Positions 23,444-36,446 of a stretch of DNA of 64,000 nucleotides are shown here, piece after piece. Under the pieces are notes generated by a model. The model saw only the letters and a program-made list of their open reading frames with translations, had not been told where the DNA came from and did no database searches. Position 1 is the first letter of the stretch. Every line of letters starts with the position of its first letter. The position numbers and the translations under genes were made by a program. Location of the stretch: the NCBI GenBank assembly GCA_941918925.1, contig OW799236.1, forward strand, positions 81,990,213 through 82,054,212, read 5' to 3'. This DNA is from Phyto melanocephala (lineage: Eukaryota; Arthropoda; Insecta; Diptera; Rhinophoridae).

Positions 23444-26388
23444 GATTTTTAAAATCTGTCTGCGCATAAAATATTTTTTTTTCTTTTTAATTTTAATAAC
23501 GGTATATAAAATACAAAAACACTACTTTTTTGTCTATCTGTCTGTTTGTCTGTCTGTCTGCATGTCTGCATGTCTGAATATATTTTAACTACCTGAAGTC
23601 ACATGTAAGTATTTTTATATCGGGATATAATATTCTATTTCTAACCGTAAATAGAAAAACAGCAAATAAAATATTTTTTAACGTGGTACTAAATAGAAGT
23701 TTGGTAACAAATAATTGCAGTAACAGTGCAAATAAATTTTGTTTTAAAATAAATACAATACAAAAATATTCTTAAAGCCAGTTATGCGGACCGGGTTCAA
23801 TTAGTCATTGTATAAATAAATTAATTTAAGATTTGACAAATTGTAGTCTATAGTCTGATGTTTACTATATGTTTAAAGCAATAAGAATAAAAAAACAAGC
23901 ATTCAAAGATTAAAACAATTTCGATAAGTTCTGTCTTTGTAGAAAATTTTCGCTAAATTAACCATTTATGTGTAACATGTGTATTAAAACTTTTTCAATA
24001 TTTCAGTGTTCTTATTTAGGGAAAATTGTTTAATAAATATTTGGGTTTATAAACAATTTATGAAGAGTTTTGTTTTATGCGTTTTTATTTAAACATCTAA
24101 ATTCCCACCAGTAAAATAAAATTATACAAAAGACAATAAAAAATATATGACTACTAAATGCCATAAAAATAAGATTTATTCTGTTTGCATAAAAAATCAT
24201 AAATAAACATAAACTCTAGATTCGCTTCAAAACGACACGATATATAAAAACAAAATTACACAAAATTTAAATGACACAGATACTCATAATGCTGCGTTTT
24301 GAAAGACACATACATACATAGTATATGTCTATACAAGTAGGCATTTTAAACGAAAAAAACCAAATAGCATAATAACAACAAAATATTTATTTAAAAATGA
24401 AATACAGCCGAGACTAAAAGAAATAAAACATAAATATGATACATTGATCGTCAACAAGAATGTCCTCCACATCGTCATCATTATCATCGTTATAATGATG
24501 GGACAACAATCAGAGTCTGATTGAGTTTTATGATGAAAATGTTGACAATGTTTGTGAATTTTTTGAAAAGTTATGTTGCTTATGAGATGCTGTATTGAAT
24601 TTGCACTTAAAAAAAAAAAATATCTTAAAACAAATATTTTCTTTGTGCGCAAAGTTAATACAATGTGTATGTTTATGCACAATCATTAAAGGTTCCTGTC
24701 TGGTTTTAGTAACATTTACTTAAGAAATCATATTTCAAAGCGGTACGTTTTGCTTGCTCTTTGTAAATATTATAAAAGGTGTTTCCTTTTTTTTTATCAG
24801 AAAAATATAAATTAAATAAAATAAATGCAGACCTTTTAACTACGAAAATGACAATTCATTAAAATGGCAAACAACAGGTTTCGATTATTCGATATCACTG
24901 AACTCCTGACTGTTTTTATTATTGCCACTTGTTGCAACAGCACAGCAGCAAACGTGTTGCTGTTGTACAAAGTGGTATTTCAAGACTAGAAGCTTATAAT
25001 ATAAGTAAGTTGTACAAATTATTGCGGCACATTTTTTTTCCATTCTGCTGTGGTAACAAAAAACCAAAGAAGGCTGTACGAACAGCAATAATTTCTCTTT
25101 TGTAATCAATGTTTATTAAGTTGTTTGTTGTTAAATGAAAGAATATGAAATTAAAAAAATGTAATAAAGAAATAACAACAAAGGGTAAAAACGTTAGTGA
25201 GAAATTGGAAAATTAATTAAAAGAGCAAGAATATAGGATACAGTAATTATAATTATAGTCATTTGAATATTCTGGATTTCCTAACGAGCTGCCATACCAG
25301 AAATTGTTACAGCGTTTATAAATAGTAGTTTTGCCTAAAACATCTATATTTTTTTCAAATATATCTCTTGCGTCGTTTTTCCATACGATATCCAAGTTTT
25401 TCAAACTTACTATACTATACTTTACCGCCAGAAATATCCAAATATGCATTTATTCAAAAGCTAGTTAGACCCGGACCAAATTGCTGGCCCTAACATTTTT
25501 TTTGTATTGTATGTACTTTAAGATAAGTTTTGAAATCATTTATGTATTTACAATTGCTGTTATTAATGTTTCTGTCAAATCCGTATATTCATTTTTTTTC
25601 TCACCAACCTGTAGTACCATTTTAAATACCAGTTTATACGATATTGTTATAGTTTTGGCTAAAATTAATATATTATCTCAAATTAAAAAGTACCCTATAT
25701 ATAACCCAGTTACTAAATTTAATGAAAATCCATTCAGTAGTTTAAGATCCAAGTCAGTTCATTAAAACATACAGAAAGACAGACAGACAGACAGTAAAAA
25801 TTCTAAAATGTGGTGTTTTGGTTTTGAAATCATTAACCATATGTACTGGCATTAAATTTTTTTAAATATATTTCTTAAAAAAACACAGTATTTGTACAAT
25901 CTTATTAACTAACTTGTTTGTCAATACAATGAGTATTTAATGTAGGATATAAAGGGAACTCTTGCTTTAAAAATTTCGACATTTTAAAATTTAAAAAATT
26001 CTCTAATTTGTTTTTGCTAATAAAACATTTTTGTACACGTTGACCCAATACTCTGGCTTGAAATTAGTTTTTTATTTAAAAAAAAAACATTTTATTTATT
26101 GGGAAATCATATTGATAAAGGAAAATTAAACTTAAAATTCTATACTTTTTTTTGCTAATATGACATTTTTGAATACCTTGTCCTAATATAGAAATTTGAG
26201 ATCAGCATTTTGTTAAAAAAAAAATATTTTATTTTATTTATTAGGTCAAAGTGTTGTTAAAGTAAGATAGAAGAATTTTATGATATTTTACTACTTTTTT
26301 GATTTAGAAATAAATGAAGAATAACAGACTCAATTGCTTATACGACGATTATTTTAATTAAAAACATTTCCAAAATTTAACAGTATAT
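23444..26388. other. AT-rich non-coding DNA with TGTC and GACA simple repeats
   Basis: A (TGTC)n tract with GTCTGCAT variants lies at about 23,528-23,578, and GACAGACAGACAGACAG at 25,776-25,793. Frames at 24,329-24,682 and 25,213-25,449 show no domain and no splice context, so I do not call genes. AATTGCAGTAAC-type motifs give no further clue. Confidence 0.45.
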
Positions 26389-26540
26389 CGACCCCTGAGC
26401 GCGAAACAAAAATTTACGGGAGAGCGTTTTTATTACTTTTAAATAAATAAAAACGTTAATAACACTGCTATATATGATAAAATGTACAAAGTGTTATCTC
26501 CATAGTTAAAACAGTTATCGCTATTATATTTGCAAACTCT
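26389..26540 (+). mobile_element. MITE family B, truncated copy
   Basis: The left terminus CGACCCCTGAGCGCGAAA and the following block (AATAAATAAAAACGTTAATA, ACACTGCTA, GATAAAATGTACA, GTGTTATCTCCATA) match the complete copy at 32,929-33,176 in the same orientation. The right terminus is missing after about 26,540. Confidence 0.7.
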
Positions 26541-28180
26541 ATTGTGGGCAAAGTTTTAATTAAACTATTGATCAAACTTAATTACATTTACTAATAAATT
26601 TATTTTTATTAATAATTAATTTTGCTTTGGTTTGTGCCTGTTACACTATATTCTATATAATAACTTTTAATTATTAGATAATTAATACTTAAAAGCTCAT
26701 TATTTAAGCAGAAATTTTATAATATTAATAGCATGTAACCTAAGAATTTTGATTGTCGAAAAAGCTATGATATCAAAATTCTGAAAAGTAATTAAATAAC
26801 CAACATAAGTATTTCTTTAGTTTCCTATTCCCCTCTTGTACACCGCCATATTTAATTAAGTTATTTTTGTACAAGAACATTTGAATTTCATTCTTTATTT
26901 CTTTCTTTGTAAATTTATAAATTACCAACTATTTAATATTTAAAGCAAATCATGTTCTAACAATTAGTAATCAAGTCAGTCAGTCAGTCAACCAGCAGTT
27001 AGTATGTAAGATTCTTTTGTCTAATTTAAGACAGTGTATATACACATACAGCCAAGACATACAGATAAACCAGAGACCTGAAAGAAGGTCAAATACTAAG
27101 TGTTTCTTAAGAGAAGTTATAGTTTCGTTTATTTAGTTACAAGTGTAGGCTACATGTGTGTACCTTGTGTATCTTGTACTTGCTATTGGTTTTTATATAT
27201 GAAACACAGCATGATTTAACAAAAAAAGAAAAACCTTAACAAATTTTACACTGTAATTCTTCAAATATTTTTTTCTTTTGATGCGTTATAGTTGAAGTTT
27301 TTTTTTATGGTTGTTGTATGTGTTTGATTTTTGTTTGAACTTCAAACAGGAAAACTATAAAAAACTATTAAAATAAACCTACATGAAAAGCATGTTGATT
27401 ATTTAAAAAGAAAAACTGAAAAAAACCAAATGAAAACTACAAAAAAAAACAAAGAACACAAAAAAAGGTTCAACGTCTTGGATGGACGGCGTTTTTGTAA
27501 TGATTTGATTTGTATTTTATTCAAATGAGAGTGAGAGAAGAAAAAAGATCCCTTATAAAATGACTTTGTATATATTTTTACAGATTTTCATTTTTCTTTC
27601 TACTTTGTCTTCGTAAACATGACTTGAATTTGTCACTTGTTTTTTTCTTTCTCTTTTTTACTTTTTGAAGTATTAGAAATTCTATAGCGTTTGATTTGAT
27701 TTTGGAGTTGTGGTTATTGTTGGTTGAGAAGATACAATTTTTTTGTAAGATTTTTTCATGTAAGTAGTCCAAAGGAAAATTTTTATATAAAGAAAAATTT
27801 TGTTGTGGTTTTTTTATTTTTTAAGAATACTTGTGGAGACTACTAATTTCAAAGGAGTGTTTTTGATAAAGGAAACCAAATTAGTAAAGAGTCACCAAAA
27901 ATGAAAAAAATAATTAAATTATTTTCGACCTTACATATTATAAAAAAAAATATATATTTGAAATATTTATTAGTTATTATAACAAACATACAATGTGTCT
28001 ACGCAATATGATGAATACCTTTGCTTTATGCTTTTGTTGGTACAAGGTAACGCTTCGGTAGTACATGATTTTGTTTTTCTTTAAAAGAATTCTTTGTAGC
28101 GGAAATAAATCTAAACCAAAGAATATCCTGAGCCAAAGCATCATCTCCATAATGTAAAGACTCTATGACTCACAAAAATA
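26541..28180. other. AT-rich non-coding DNA
   Basis: Only simple repeats (CAGTCAGTCAGTCA near 26,973) and A-rich tracts are seen. No gene is recognised. Confidence 0.5.
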
Positions 28181-28234
28181 GGGGACAAATTACGGCATTC
28201 GATCACTATCGAAATTTTACTAGAATTTGCCCCC
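28181..28234. mobile_element. Foldback MITE family A, internally deleted copy 2
   Basis: GGGGACAAATTACGGCATTC at the left, TATCGAAATTTTACTAGAAT inside and TTGCCCCC at the right keep the ends of the family seen at 5,902. The central ~70 bp is missing. Confidence 0.55.
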
Positions 28235-28699
28235 AGAATTGCTTACTTTGTGTTTAGCTGCAAAAAGAGCTGATATAAAAGTCATTTTTTTTAATTTGTT
28301 TTATATATATGATATGATAGGTATCTCGTTTATATTTAACAAACCTTTATTACATCTCTATTATAAGTAATGAAATCAGGCATGCCTAACGTACTGCCGA
28401 AAAAGGTAGTTTGCTATTAGCGAGTTCACTCGAAGACCATTGGGATCATTGTGAAAACTAGTGGCAGTAAGTAGCAGAATAAAAATCGCCATTTCTTCAT
28501 ATATACTTTGCAATGCCCCAAGCAAATGAAGTCATAGTTTTGACAAAAAACTTAAAATCATGTTTTTTAATTATTTTTGTAATCAAAAAATTAAAATTTT
28601 TACGACACTTTCGAATTTACGTCGAGTTGAAACCATTTTGTTTCTATCAACACGCCATTAGAAAAAAATATCAAACTATCAAAATTTAAAATCATTTGA

Positions 28700-29423
28700 G
28701 CTTGAAAAAGCTTTAAAGTGAATGCAGATAATTCAACTCATGTTACTTATACTCTTAAAGAGGGTGACTGTCCGCCCGTTTATCTTAATGCTATTTTGAT
28801 TCCCAAATCTTATTTCTTTAAATATCTTGGTATAAATATTAATAGACATTTAACATGGAAAAATGATTTACAACTGCAACTTGATGTAAAAACAAGGAAA
28901 ACATATTGGCTACTAGGTCCAAATTTAGAATTGAGTCTAAACAAAAAAATTAATACTCTATAAGAATGTAATTCAGTTATGGGGAACAGAATCGTACTCC
29001 AACATTGATATTATTTAGAAATATTAGTCTAAGGGCCATTATTACAACTTTCCGTTAGTTAAAGGCAGGATTTTGTTGGACCAATATATAACTTTAAATT
29101 ATAAAGCCTTCAATTATTATTTTTTATCCATTAAGTATAATTATTATTAATAATAAAAACAATAAAAAATTAAAGTTGTAATAACGCAAAACTATTTATC
29201 GGGCACAAAAAATCCTACCTTTAACTAACGGCAACTTGTAATAATGGCCCTAAAACTCTTACTTATAACACTTGCGCCTTGGTTTGTTAGAAACAACAAT
29301 ATTCTTCATGACCTTGAAATTTCCAATGTTAAGGACGAAATAAGTAAATATAGCATGAGATACTTGAACAGACTTAGCAACCACGAAAACATTTTAGCTG
29401 TAACACTTTTAGATGTTAAATAA
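28700..29423 (+). pseudogene. Jockey-type LINE reverse transcriptase C-terminal relic, split by a MITE
   Basis: The frame reads 'STHVTYTLKEGDCPPVYLNA', 'IPKSYFFKYLGININRHLTW' and 'YWLLGPNLELSLNKKI'. After a one-base shift it reads 'LYKNVIQLWGTESYSNIDII'. After the inserted MITE (29,033-29,250) it resumes with 'APWFVRNNNILHDLEI' and 'DEISKYSMRYLNRLSNHENI', ending at the stop at 29,421-29,423. These are the C-terminal motifs of Jockey-clade ORF2: H.TFTLR..CPPV.LN, KYLG..LD..LTW, LLGR.S.L, Q.WGTAS.SNI, APWYV.N, KRL..H.N. Only about the last fifth of ORF2 is present (5' truncation is usual for LINEs), and a segment between 'LYK' and 'IQLWG' is deleted. Confidence 0.85.
29033..29250. mobile_element. 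PIF/Harbinger-type MITE, copy 1, inside the Jockey relic
   Basis: A 218-bp element whose ends GGGCCATTATTACAA and TTGTAATAATGGCCC are perfect inverted repeats at the tips. The pairing extends to about 45 bp (CCGTTAGTTAAAGG..AGGATTTT). TAA at 29,030-29,032 and 29,251-29,253 forms a 3-bp target duplication, the signature of PIF/Harbinger. Removing element and duplicate restores a continuous frame, LFRNIS-LKLL..LAPWF. Confidence 0.85.
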
Positions 29424-29651
29424 TTTATTTGCAATTTTCATCGATCAGTTATCAGTCAATATAATCACTAAATAAGGATTTATTATGGTTTAAACCAGTC
29501 TTCATCATAAAGAGAGGAAGTTTTATTTTTAAGTTAAGAACGGAATACTTTGATATTTAGTTAAAATAGTAAAAGAGACAACCCTACGTATTACAATACC
29601 TGAAAAACACACACACATTTTAACGATACTGAAAACTGTTGAGTAATAGGG

Positions 29652-30190
29652 CGCATACCACGGCGAATTCAATATCAGGTGATATCATCCCTACAACAAA
29701 CACAAAAAGGCCAAGAGAATGTCAAAACACAAAAAAACAAATTTTTTGTTTACTTTTAATTAATATTTTATTTTTATAAATTTACGCGAAAATTTTTTAA
29801 AAAAATAAGTATTTTTAATTTATTAAAAAATTTGTGCCAGTTTATATAACATATTTGTGTTTTATATCACATTTTTCACAATTTTAAATCACCGGGACAA
29901 ACACAACGGAAATTTTGCATTTTCTGAATTAAAAACATTACAAATGTTGTTTATTCAAATTATAAAATGTGTTTTACTTATTTTCCAATAAGTTATTGCA
30001 CAAATATTAGTATTTTTTAAATGTTTTCCCACAAATTTTACCACTTTTATAAAAATTTTCAATTAACGCACATAAAAATTAATTTAAATGTAAACAAACT
30101 TTGACATTGTGCCGTAAAATTAAAACGAGCAAAAAAGAATCAGCTGGCTTCTTAACATCACCTAATGTTGAATTCGCCTTGGCGCATACA
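29652..30190. mobile_element. Inverted-repeat element, about 540 bp, non-coding
   Basis: The left end contains CCACGGCGAATTCAATATCA followed by GGTGAT. The right end, reverse-complemented, contains CCAAGGCGAATTCAACATTA followed by GGTGAT. About 30 bp match with four or five differences. The centre is A/T-rich and has no frame. A target duplication is not resolved. Confidence 0.55.
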
Positions 30191-30194
30191 CAAC

Positions 30195-30350
30195 ACCATA
30201 ATCAGCCTCATTTTCATTGGCGTTGTCGTATTTTTTGGTACCGTGAGACCTTGTCGTATTTCTGTCGTTTTCGACACAAAAACGACACGACAACGCCAAT
30301 GACAAAAAGGCCGAATAATTGTGCAAGCAAGTGACTGTGCCAGCTGATTG
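30195..30350. repeat. Compound hairpin / small inverted-repeat element
   Basis: CATTGGCGTTGTCGT at about 30,215-30,230 pairs with ACGACAACGCCAATG at about 30,287-30,301. The pairing can be extended outward to about 30 bp. AATCAGCTGGC (30,138) and GCCAGCTGATT (30,339) form a further outer pair. Between the arms are GTCGTATTTCTGTCGTTTTC and ACGACACGAC. It is probably a small MITE inserted next to, or part of, the preceding element. Confidence 0.5.
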
Positions 30351-32928
30351 ACCGTGTATGAGGTTGTGGTGTGATTGTACCATCTGATGGTGCTTTATCA
30401 AAAAAAAGTTTGATATTTTTTTTATTGTACCAGCATGATTTAGTCGTGTGTGGCAAAATTAGCTCATAAAAGTTAAATCGTCAAGGCATAAACATCAAAA
30501 AATACAACATTTTAAATATAAATGCCAATTCATAGCCATTTCTTCATCCAAACACGTTTTTTTTTTGCTCCTAATTCGTTTTCGTTTTAGGATAATAGTA
30601 ATAATAAGTGCAGCACAAATTTTTTCGTTATTCATTACAAACTTTTCCACACAATTTTAGGGTAAAAAATGAATTTTGTACCGCCATGCTGGTGAAGTGT
30701 GTGCTTAAAGCTTATTTGCGCAAACACTTGATTGCACAATTTTACGGTGTTGTGTATGGGCCCTATAAAAATACAAATCTAATAAAGGTTCCATTACTCA
30801 ACTGTAAATGTTATGTGATGTAAATGTAACGTAATATTTAATATTGTTCTACGTAAACGTAGCATATATATTTTACAACTAAAAGAAATGATGTAATATT
30901 CAATGCATTTCAATGCAAGTACAGAAATTTTTTATGCACCTATTACGGGTTTCTTTAAAAAAGGTTTTATAATTATAATTTTTCTAATCTGGAGTACTAT
31001 ATTGCAAAATATATAAATAATATATATAAAAAAAGTAAAAACTAAGTAAATTGCCTAAAACTTTGCGAACATAAGTTTCAACGAGTGTTTTACATACTCA
31101 GCGGTTTAAAATAAAAAGTAAAATTGTCATCACTGCTCAGCTGCCACGTAAACATGTATAGAAAATCAGATTTTATCAGATCAATCAGGAAGGGAACGTT
31201 ACACTTACAGTAGAGTAAATATTTGCACATAAATTTGTTCAGCAAAACATGTCAGCTGATTCGTTACGATTACATACATCTGAGTATTTCTTCCTTTTGT
31301 TAACAGTCGGGTTGTGTATGTGTAACAGCGAAATGCGTTCGAAACTAAAATTGAAGCTTTGACTCGCTTAAGTAAATTTTCTATGATTTAAGGCAGGAGG
31401 GTTTCATGCAGACGGAATTGACGTATTTTTATTAGACGATATAATCAGTGACTATTACCACACACATATACTGCCGCCTATCTGTTAATTTATAGTAATT
31501 TATATGATTTCATATAATAATCAAATAAATATTTAAAAATATTTCCAAACATGTATAAACAAATTAAGTATCCCTTAAACTGTCAGCTACTTTGACAGGA
31601 CAAAATCGACTTAGAAGTCGGTGTTCGCCTACAGCAGTTGTTACCCGCATTTTGAATGTATTAACTAACTATTATTTATCTTTGTTTTTTGCAAAAATCC
31701 TTTAGCGAAATAAATCTTTAAATGATCTTCTTTACAGCGCCTTATATTTACTCCAACCCTAGAGCCAACATACACTATATTTCAAAATATAATTAGGCTG
31801 TAAAATAAAACATTCTTATATTTTCTTAAAGTCTATATGAAACACAACAGCAGCAGCTGTTTTAAAATAATAAAAAAAAACACTGCCAAATAGCCACATT
31901 ATAACAATTGCTTTTTTATTATTCTTTTTCATCATAACATCCTTTCAAATTATTGGTATGCCACCGAGTCTTGCAGTTTCTTGAAAGGAGAACAACAAAA
32001 TCATTATCTCAAAACAGAGCACAATTTTAAAATCATTTACTACTTACTAGCCGACGAAAATATACACCTACCCCCCTAAAGCAAATTTTAAATTATTTTA
32101 TAAAGCATCAAATAAAAAAATAAAAGAAGATTGTATATCGTGTAAGTGTAATTGTTACTTTAGTTTAACAGTATGTTTGTGAGTATGAAGAGCAGCTGTA
32201 ATAAAATACAAAAAGGGCATAAAGATGTCCTTCACTGTATGTCATGAAATGTGTTGGTGTGTAATAATTCTACCTATAGATGTGTACGAATTTATGTGTG
32301 TTAAGATTATCCTGGTTTAAAAAAAACGAAACAATAGTTTGTTACCAATAACAAAAATGTTGTTACAATTATTGTTTGTAATAAAATCTGTTGTTGTTTT
32401 TTTTGTCTGTGTAAGCCTATTTAAGCGTGAAAATCTGGCTTAAAAGGAAAATATTTAATGGAACGAATGTCTACTTATGTATGTGTGTAGGTAGTAAGTA
32501 TTTAAAGTCGTGTTTGTCCAGATCCTGTTTAATGCTCTTCATGAGACTGTAAATGAAGGTCAGGTGTGACTTATATAACTTAACGAAAAAAATTGTAAAA
32601 AATGTTTACCTTTAACAAAATAAAATCTGTTAATTCTATTTTAAATAAAAATGTTGATATAATTTTTATTTACAAGCGATATGTTAAAATGTTATTCACT
32701 TGAAGTGTAACTACAGTTAAAAAAAAAAAATAAAATATACAGTTTTATTAAAGAGTTTTTACGTTTTATTGAAACATTAAGCGCAAAATTGCGTTATGTC
32801 TGCAGAAGCACATCGGGGAATTGACCTTCAAAAACCTACTGGTATTCACACTATTTTTTTAAGAATTGCCCATTTTGATAAATGAAGCCGATTTCTAAAA
32901 GACAAATTTGTATTTGCAATGAAAATAT
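30351..32928. other. AT-rich non-coding DNA
   Basis: No frame or terminus is recognised. Short GC-richer patches around 31,140-31,420 and 31,600-31,660 are unexplained. Confidence 0.45.
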
Positions 32929-33176
32929 GGACCCTTGCGCGCGAAATTATCGTATGTTACATAAAACAAAATATTATTTTCTATTCTTTTAAATAAATAA
33001 AAACGTAAATAACACTGCTACACACGATAAAATGTACACCGTGTTATCTCCATAACTAAAATATTTATCGCTTAATATTTTATCAGCAGATGGATTAATG
33101 GATGTAGAACCAATTTGCATAAAAAAACCGATTTCTAAAAAAACGCAGCATACGACAATTTCGCGCTCAGGGGTCG
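32929..33176 (+). mobile_element. MITE family B, complete copy, about 248 bp
   Basis: The ends GGACCCTTGCGCGCGAAATT and, reverse-complemented from the right, CGACCCCTGAGCGCGAAATT continue with ATCGTATG/GTCGTATG, giving about 28 bp of inverted match. AT dinucleotides flank both sides. The internal sequence is shared with 26,389-26,540. A short open frame covering the right end is a by-product of the repeat, not a gene. Confidence 0.72.
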
Positions 33177-33268
33177 ATGTGTTTTTCTATTGCGAGTTCA
33201 CAATTTTTACTTTTCAGGTTCTTAACTGTCTTCTACAAAATTTGTTGTTTTTGAGTTGGCAACACTTA

Positions 33269-33472
33269 GAGATATTATTACAACATGCCGTTAGTTAAAG
33301 ACAGGATTTTGTCGGACCCATAAATGGCTTTGCAAAGCCTAAATTTGTTATTTTTTTTATTCATTAAATATTATTATTATAACAATAAAAAATTGAAATT
33401 GTAATAACGCGAAGCTTTTTTTGGACACAAAAAATCCTATCTTTAACTTAGGGCGTGTTGTAATAATTGCCC
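33269..33472. mobile_element. PIF/Harbinger-type MITE, copy 2
   Basis: A 204-bp copy of the family at 29,033. The left end is GAGATATTATTACAACATGC, followed by CGTTAGTTAAAGACAGGATT. The right end is GTGTTGTAATAATTGCCC. TTA at 33,266-33,268 and 33,473-33,475 is a perfect 3-bp target duplication. The orientation is the same as copy 1. It sits about 90 bp from MITE family B. Confidence 0.83.
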
Positions 33473-33475
33473 TTA

Positions 33476-36395
33476 GTGTTTTAACACAGGATAAATTAAA
33501 TTTCTACTTGGGTAAATTTGGGAACAGTTGGAAATTTTCTGTTTAATAGCAGGATTCCCTTTTTAACAACCACTCTACAAATTTTATGTTTTTTAGTTCT
33601 TAATTATAATTTTTCGCTTAATCTCAAAGTTTAATGAAAATGGAAAATATTTTTATTTAATATTTATTTTAATGTCGAAAATTCTTATAAATAAGCATAT
33701 TATGGGCAGGCCTAATCATGTAAAAATATATAAACAAAATATATTATTTAATGAGTATGTTTTCATTATTAAGGCTTAGTCGGGAAAAATTTTAATATAT
33801 TTGTACCAGTATTATTATGGGTAATGTTTGGAATAAGGGTTTTTCGCGAAGTCTATTACTAAATTTGTACAAATGTAAGTTCAGTATAAGAAAAAATGGA
33901 TTGCAATTATAAAAATCAACTTTTATATAAAATTGTAACTTTTTATTGCTGCCGGATAAGAAAAGTATTACACTACTTTCTGCTTTAATTTTAAACATTT
34001 TTAATTCTTTGCATCGATTCTATTTTTTTTAGATTTCTGTATAAAAGTTTGATATTAAAACTACTTGTTATATTTTAACAAACAAAACAGTGTTTACCGT
34101 TTACAATTAGCTTACAAAAACATTTGTTTATCAAAATTTCTTTTCGAACACGTAATTTCTGAAACAAAAACTAACACACCGTTTAAAAGAAAAAAAAACT
34201 CTTATTGCAATAACTATAATTGCAATTAAGACATACATTTGCATAAACGGGGTATATGATGAATTACACCTGATTATCACAAAATTTAGTAAAGAAATTT
34301 GATTTCGTTATTTAGTTTTCAATGTAAATTTTTTCTCTAAACCAAAACTTTAACAATTTTGTATGAGCCCTGGAACTTATTCTTTTAAGTTAGAAATAAT
34401 AGGAGTAAGTAAAAAACTACAGTTTTTGTCTAATACCTACATTATTGATATCAAAGGAAAAAGAGAAACAATAAAATAAAAGCCAGTAAAAAATCAAACT
34501 TGTATTTTTTGATTTAAGACCTTTTTGCCTAAAGTCGAAGAATTATAAACTGATGTTAAAGAATTTGATACGAATCATTTTAATTATATGAAACTTATTT
34601 ACATACAAGTTTGTTCTAAAAGTGATAATTTAAGTATTAAGGTGATTTTCAGGATGAACCTTAATATGGAGGCCAAGACTACGTAACATTTTATACCAAG
34701 AAAATGTAGTAAAACCGGAAACTTAGTTTTTCATTTTCAGATCTTTTGTAAATAAAATTATTTTTTTAAAACGCACAAATGTGTGATAGTTCAAATCACT
34801 TAAGAATTTATATAAAAGGGAAAACTAGGTAGACCAACTGGAAAAATATGCTTCGAAAAATGTATCCTCTCGTATACTCAAAACATTTAATTCAAATATT
34901 TCTGAAAAAAATCGCAATATTATAAAATTCTATTTCAAGGATATGCAAAAATAAATTTTTTTTTTGTTCTGTTGATTAAGAACAATTTTTGCACTTTAGC
35001 AAAGAGCTACATATAGAACTTTCATATGTCATATACATTGATAGATTTCGATTTAGAAACGTTAGTTGTATTGGGTCAAGTAAAATAATAAACGCAGTTA
35101 AACCAAAAACAAAAGAACATCGCTTAGTTAACCGAGAACGTAATATCGAATTTGTAGAAAGTGATTTCAGGTTATTGAAAATACGTGTGAGAGTAATAAA
35201 ATCAGCACAAATATATAATTCATAATGTAACTTAGAGTAAAGAAATAATTCCAAAACAAATGTTAACCTAGTTAACGATTTTTCAAGAGATTTTACATTA
35301 TTAAATGGATTCATGTCACCTGAACAGAAGAACATGTTTTTGATCTTTCACCATTATATTTATCGTTCATTAATCTAACATCGAAAACGGCTTATGATAA
35401 AGAAAAAAGAGAGATGTGAATACAAAACTAACAAGGTTAACATACATACATATGTATTGAACAATGTATTCTTTTTTACAGTGTCTTAAAATTAACTATT
35501 AAAAAAAATTCATTAAAAATCTTTTTTTTTTGCAAAATTTCTAATGCCCTTTTTTCTTAACAAAACGTATAATCTACTTCTTTATTTTTTTTCTTTAAAA
35601 ATCATTAAACAATTGTGTTTAGAAAATCATTTTGTTTTCTTTAAAATTTCCTTAAACTATTTCTATTTCGTAGTCTCTTCAAGGTACCGAAAAATCTTCT
35701 ATTCACTCATTTAGACAAAAATAAGGAAAAACAAAATACAATTGTTCTTTTGTTCCTTAACCAAAAAAAAGTAGCATTTTTTCTCGTTCTCTTTCTACTA
35801 AATTTACGAGGGCTGTAAATTTCTATACGCTTTGTTTTAATGCGTATTTTTTCTGTCTTAAAAAACATATGTTTTTTGTAGTTGTTGCTATTGTTGTTTT
35901 TCTCTATATCACAATGTGCATTGGGCCTTTACATACCATCATCATCATCATGTTTAGCATTCATATTTGTATCTCATGGAACATGATTTTATACTGGAAG
36001 ACAGACATACTACATACAATGTTTGCATTATTCCATGCTCAAATTAAATGTTCTCTTACAATTATAGTACGAGTATTGTTTCAAGGGAGTTCTTTTTTCT
36101 TTGTAATTTTGTTGAGTTTTTATGCAGGCGTAACAAATTTTATATTGACCTTGTTTGATTAGCGTATGTACGCAAAGGCGGCTCTAGTTTAGAATGATCG
36201 TTTTTTTATGTTTTTATGACTTCTTCCTTTGTATTTGTATGGAGGAAATTTCTAAAAAATATATGAAAATTTTATTCGGCTTAATATTAAACAACATTAA
36301 AACTAAAATCCCACAAAACTGATTTTAAATGAAGTGTAAGAAAAAATTCAGAAAATCTCTAATTTTTATAAAATACAAAATGTGTATGTTTACAA
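33476..36395. other. AT-rich non-coding DNA
   Basis: Open frames on both strands at 34,976-35,335 overlap each other and match nothing I know. They could be a decayed element, but no motif supports this. No other structure is seen. Confidence 0.45.
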
Positions 36396-36415
36396 TCTAT
36401 ATATATAAAAGTGAA

Positions 36416-36446
<31 letters not shown>

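Noticed and set aside
23528..23578. DINE-1 copy based on the TGTCTGTC run
   Set aside because: Only the simple repeat resembles the DINE-1 block. No hairpin end or ACCCCATAAAG block is adjacent, so it is called a microsatellite.
24329..24682. 117-codon minus-strand open frame
   Set aside because: Composition is Ile/Phe/Leu/His-rich as expected from AT-rich noise. It has no domain, no splice signals and no coding-like neighbours.
34976..35335. 119-codon minus-strand frame overlapped by a 78-codon plus-strand frame
   Set aside because: Two opposite frames over the same DNA are typical of chance. I recognise no motif in either. It might be a decayed mobile element, but nothing supports a specific call.
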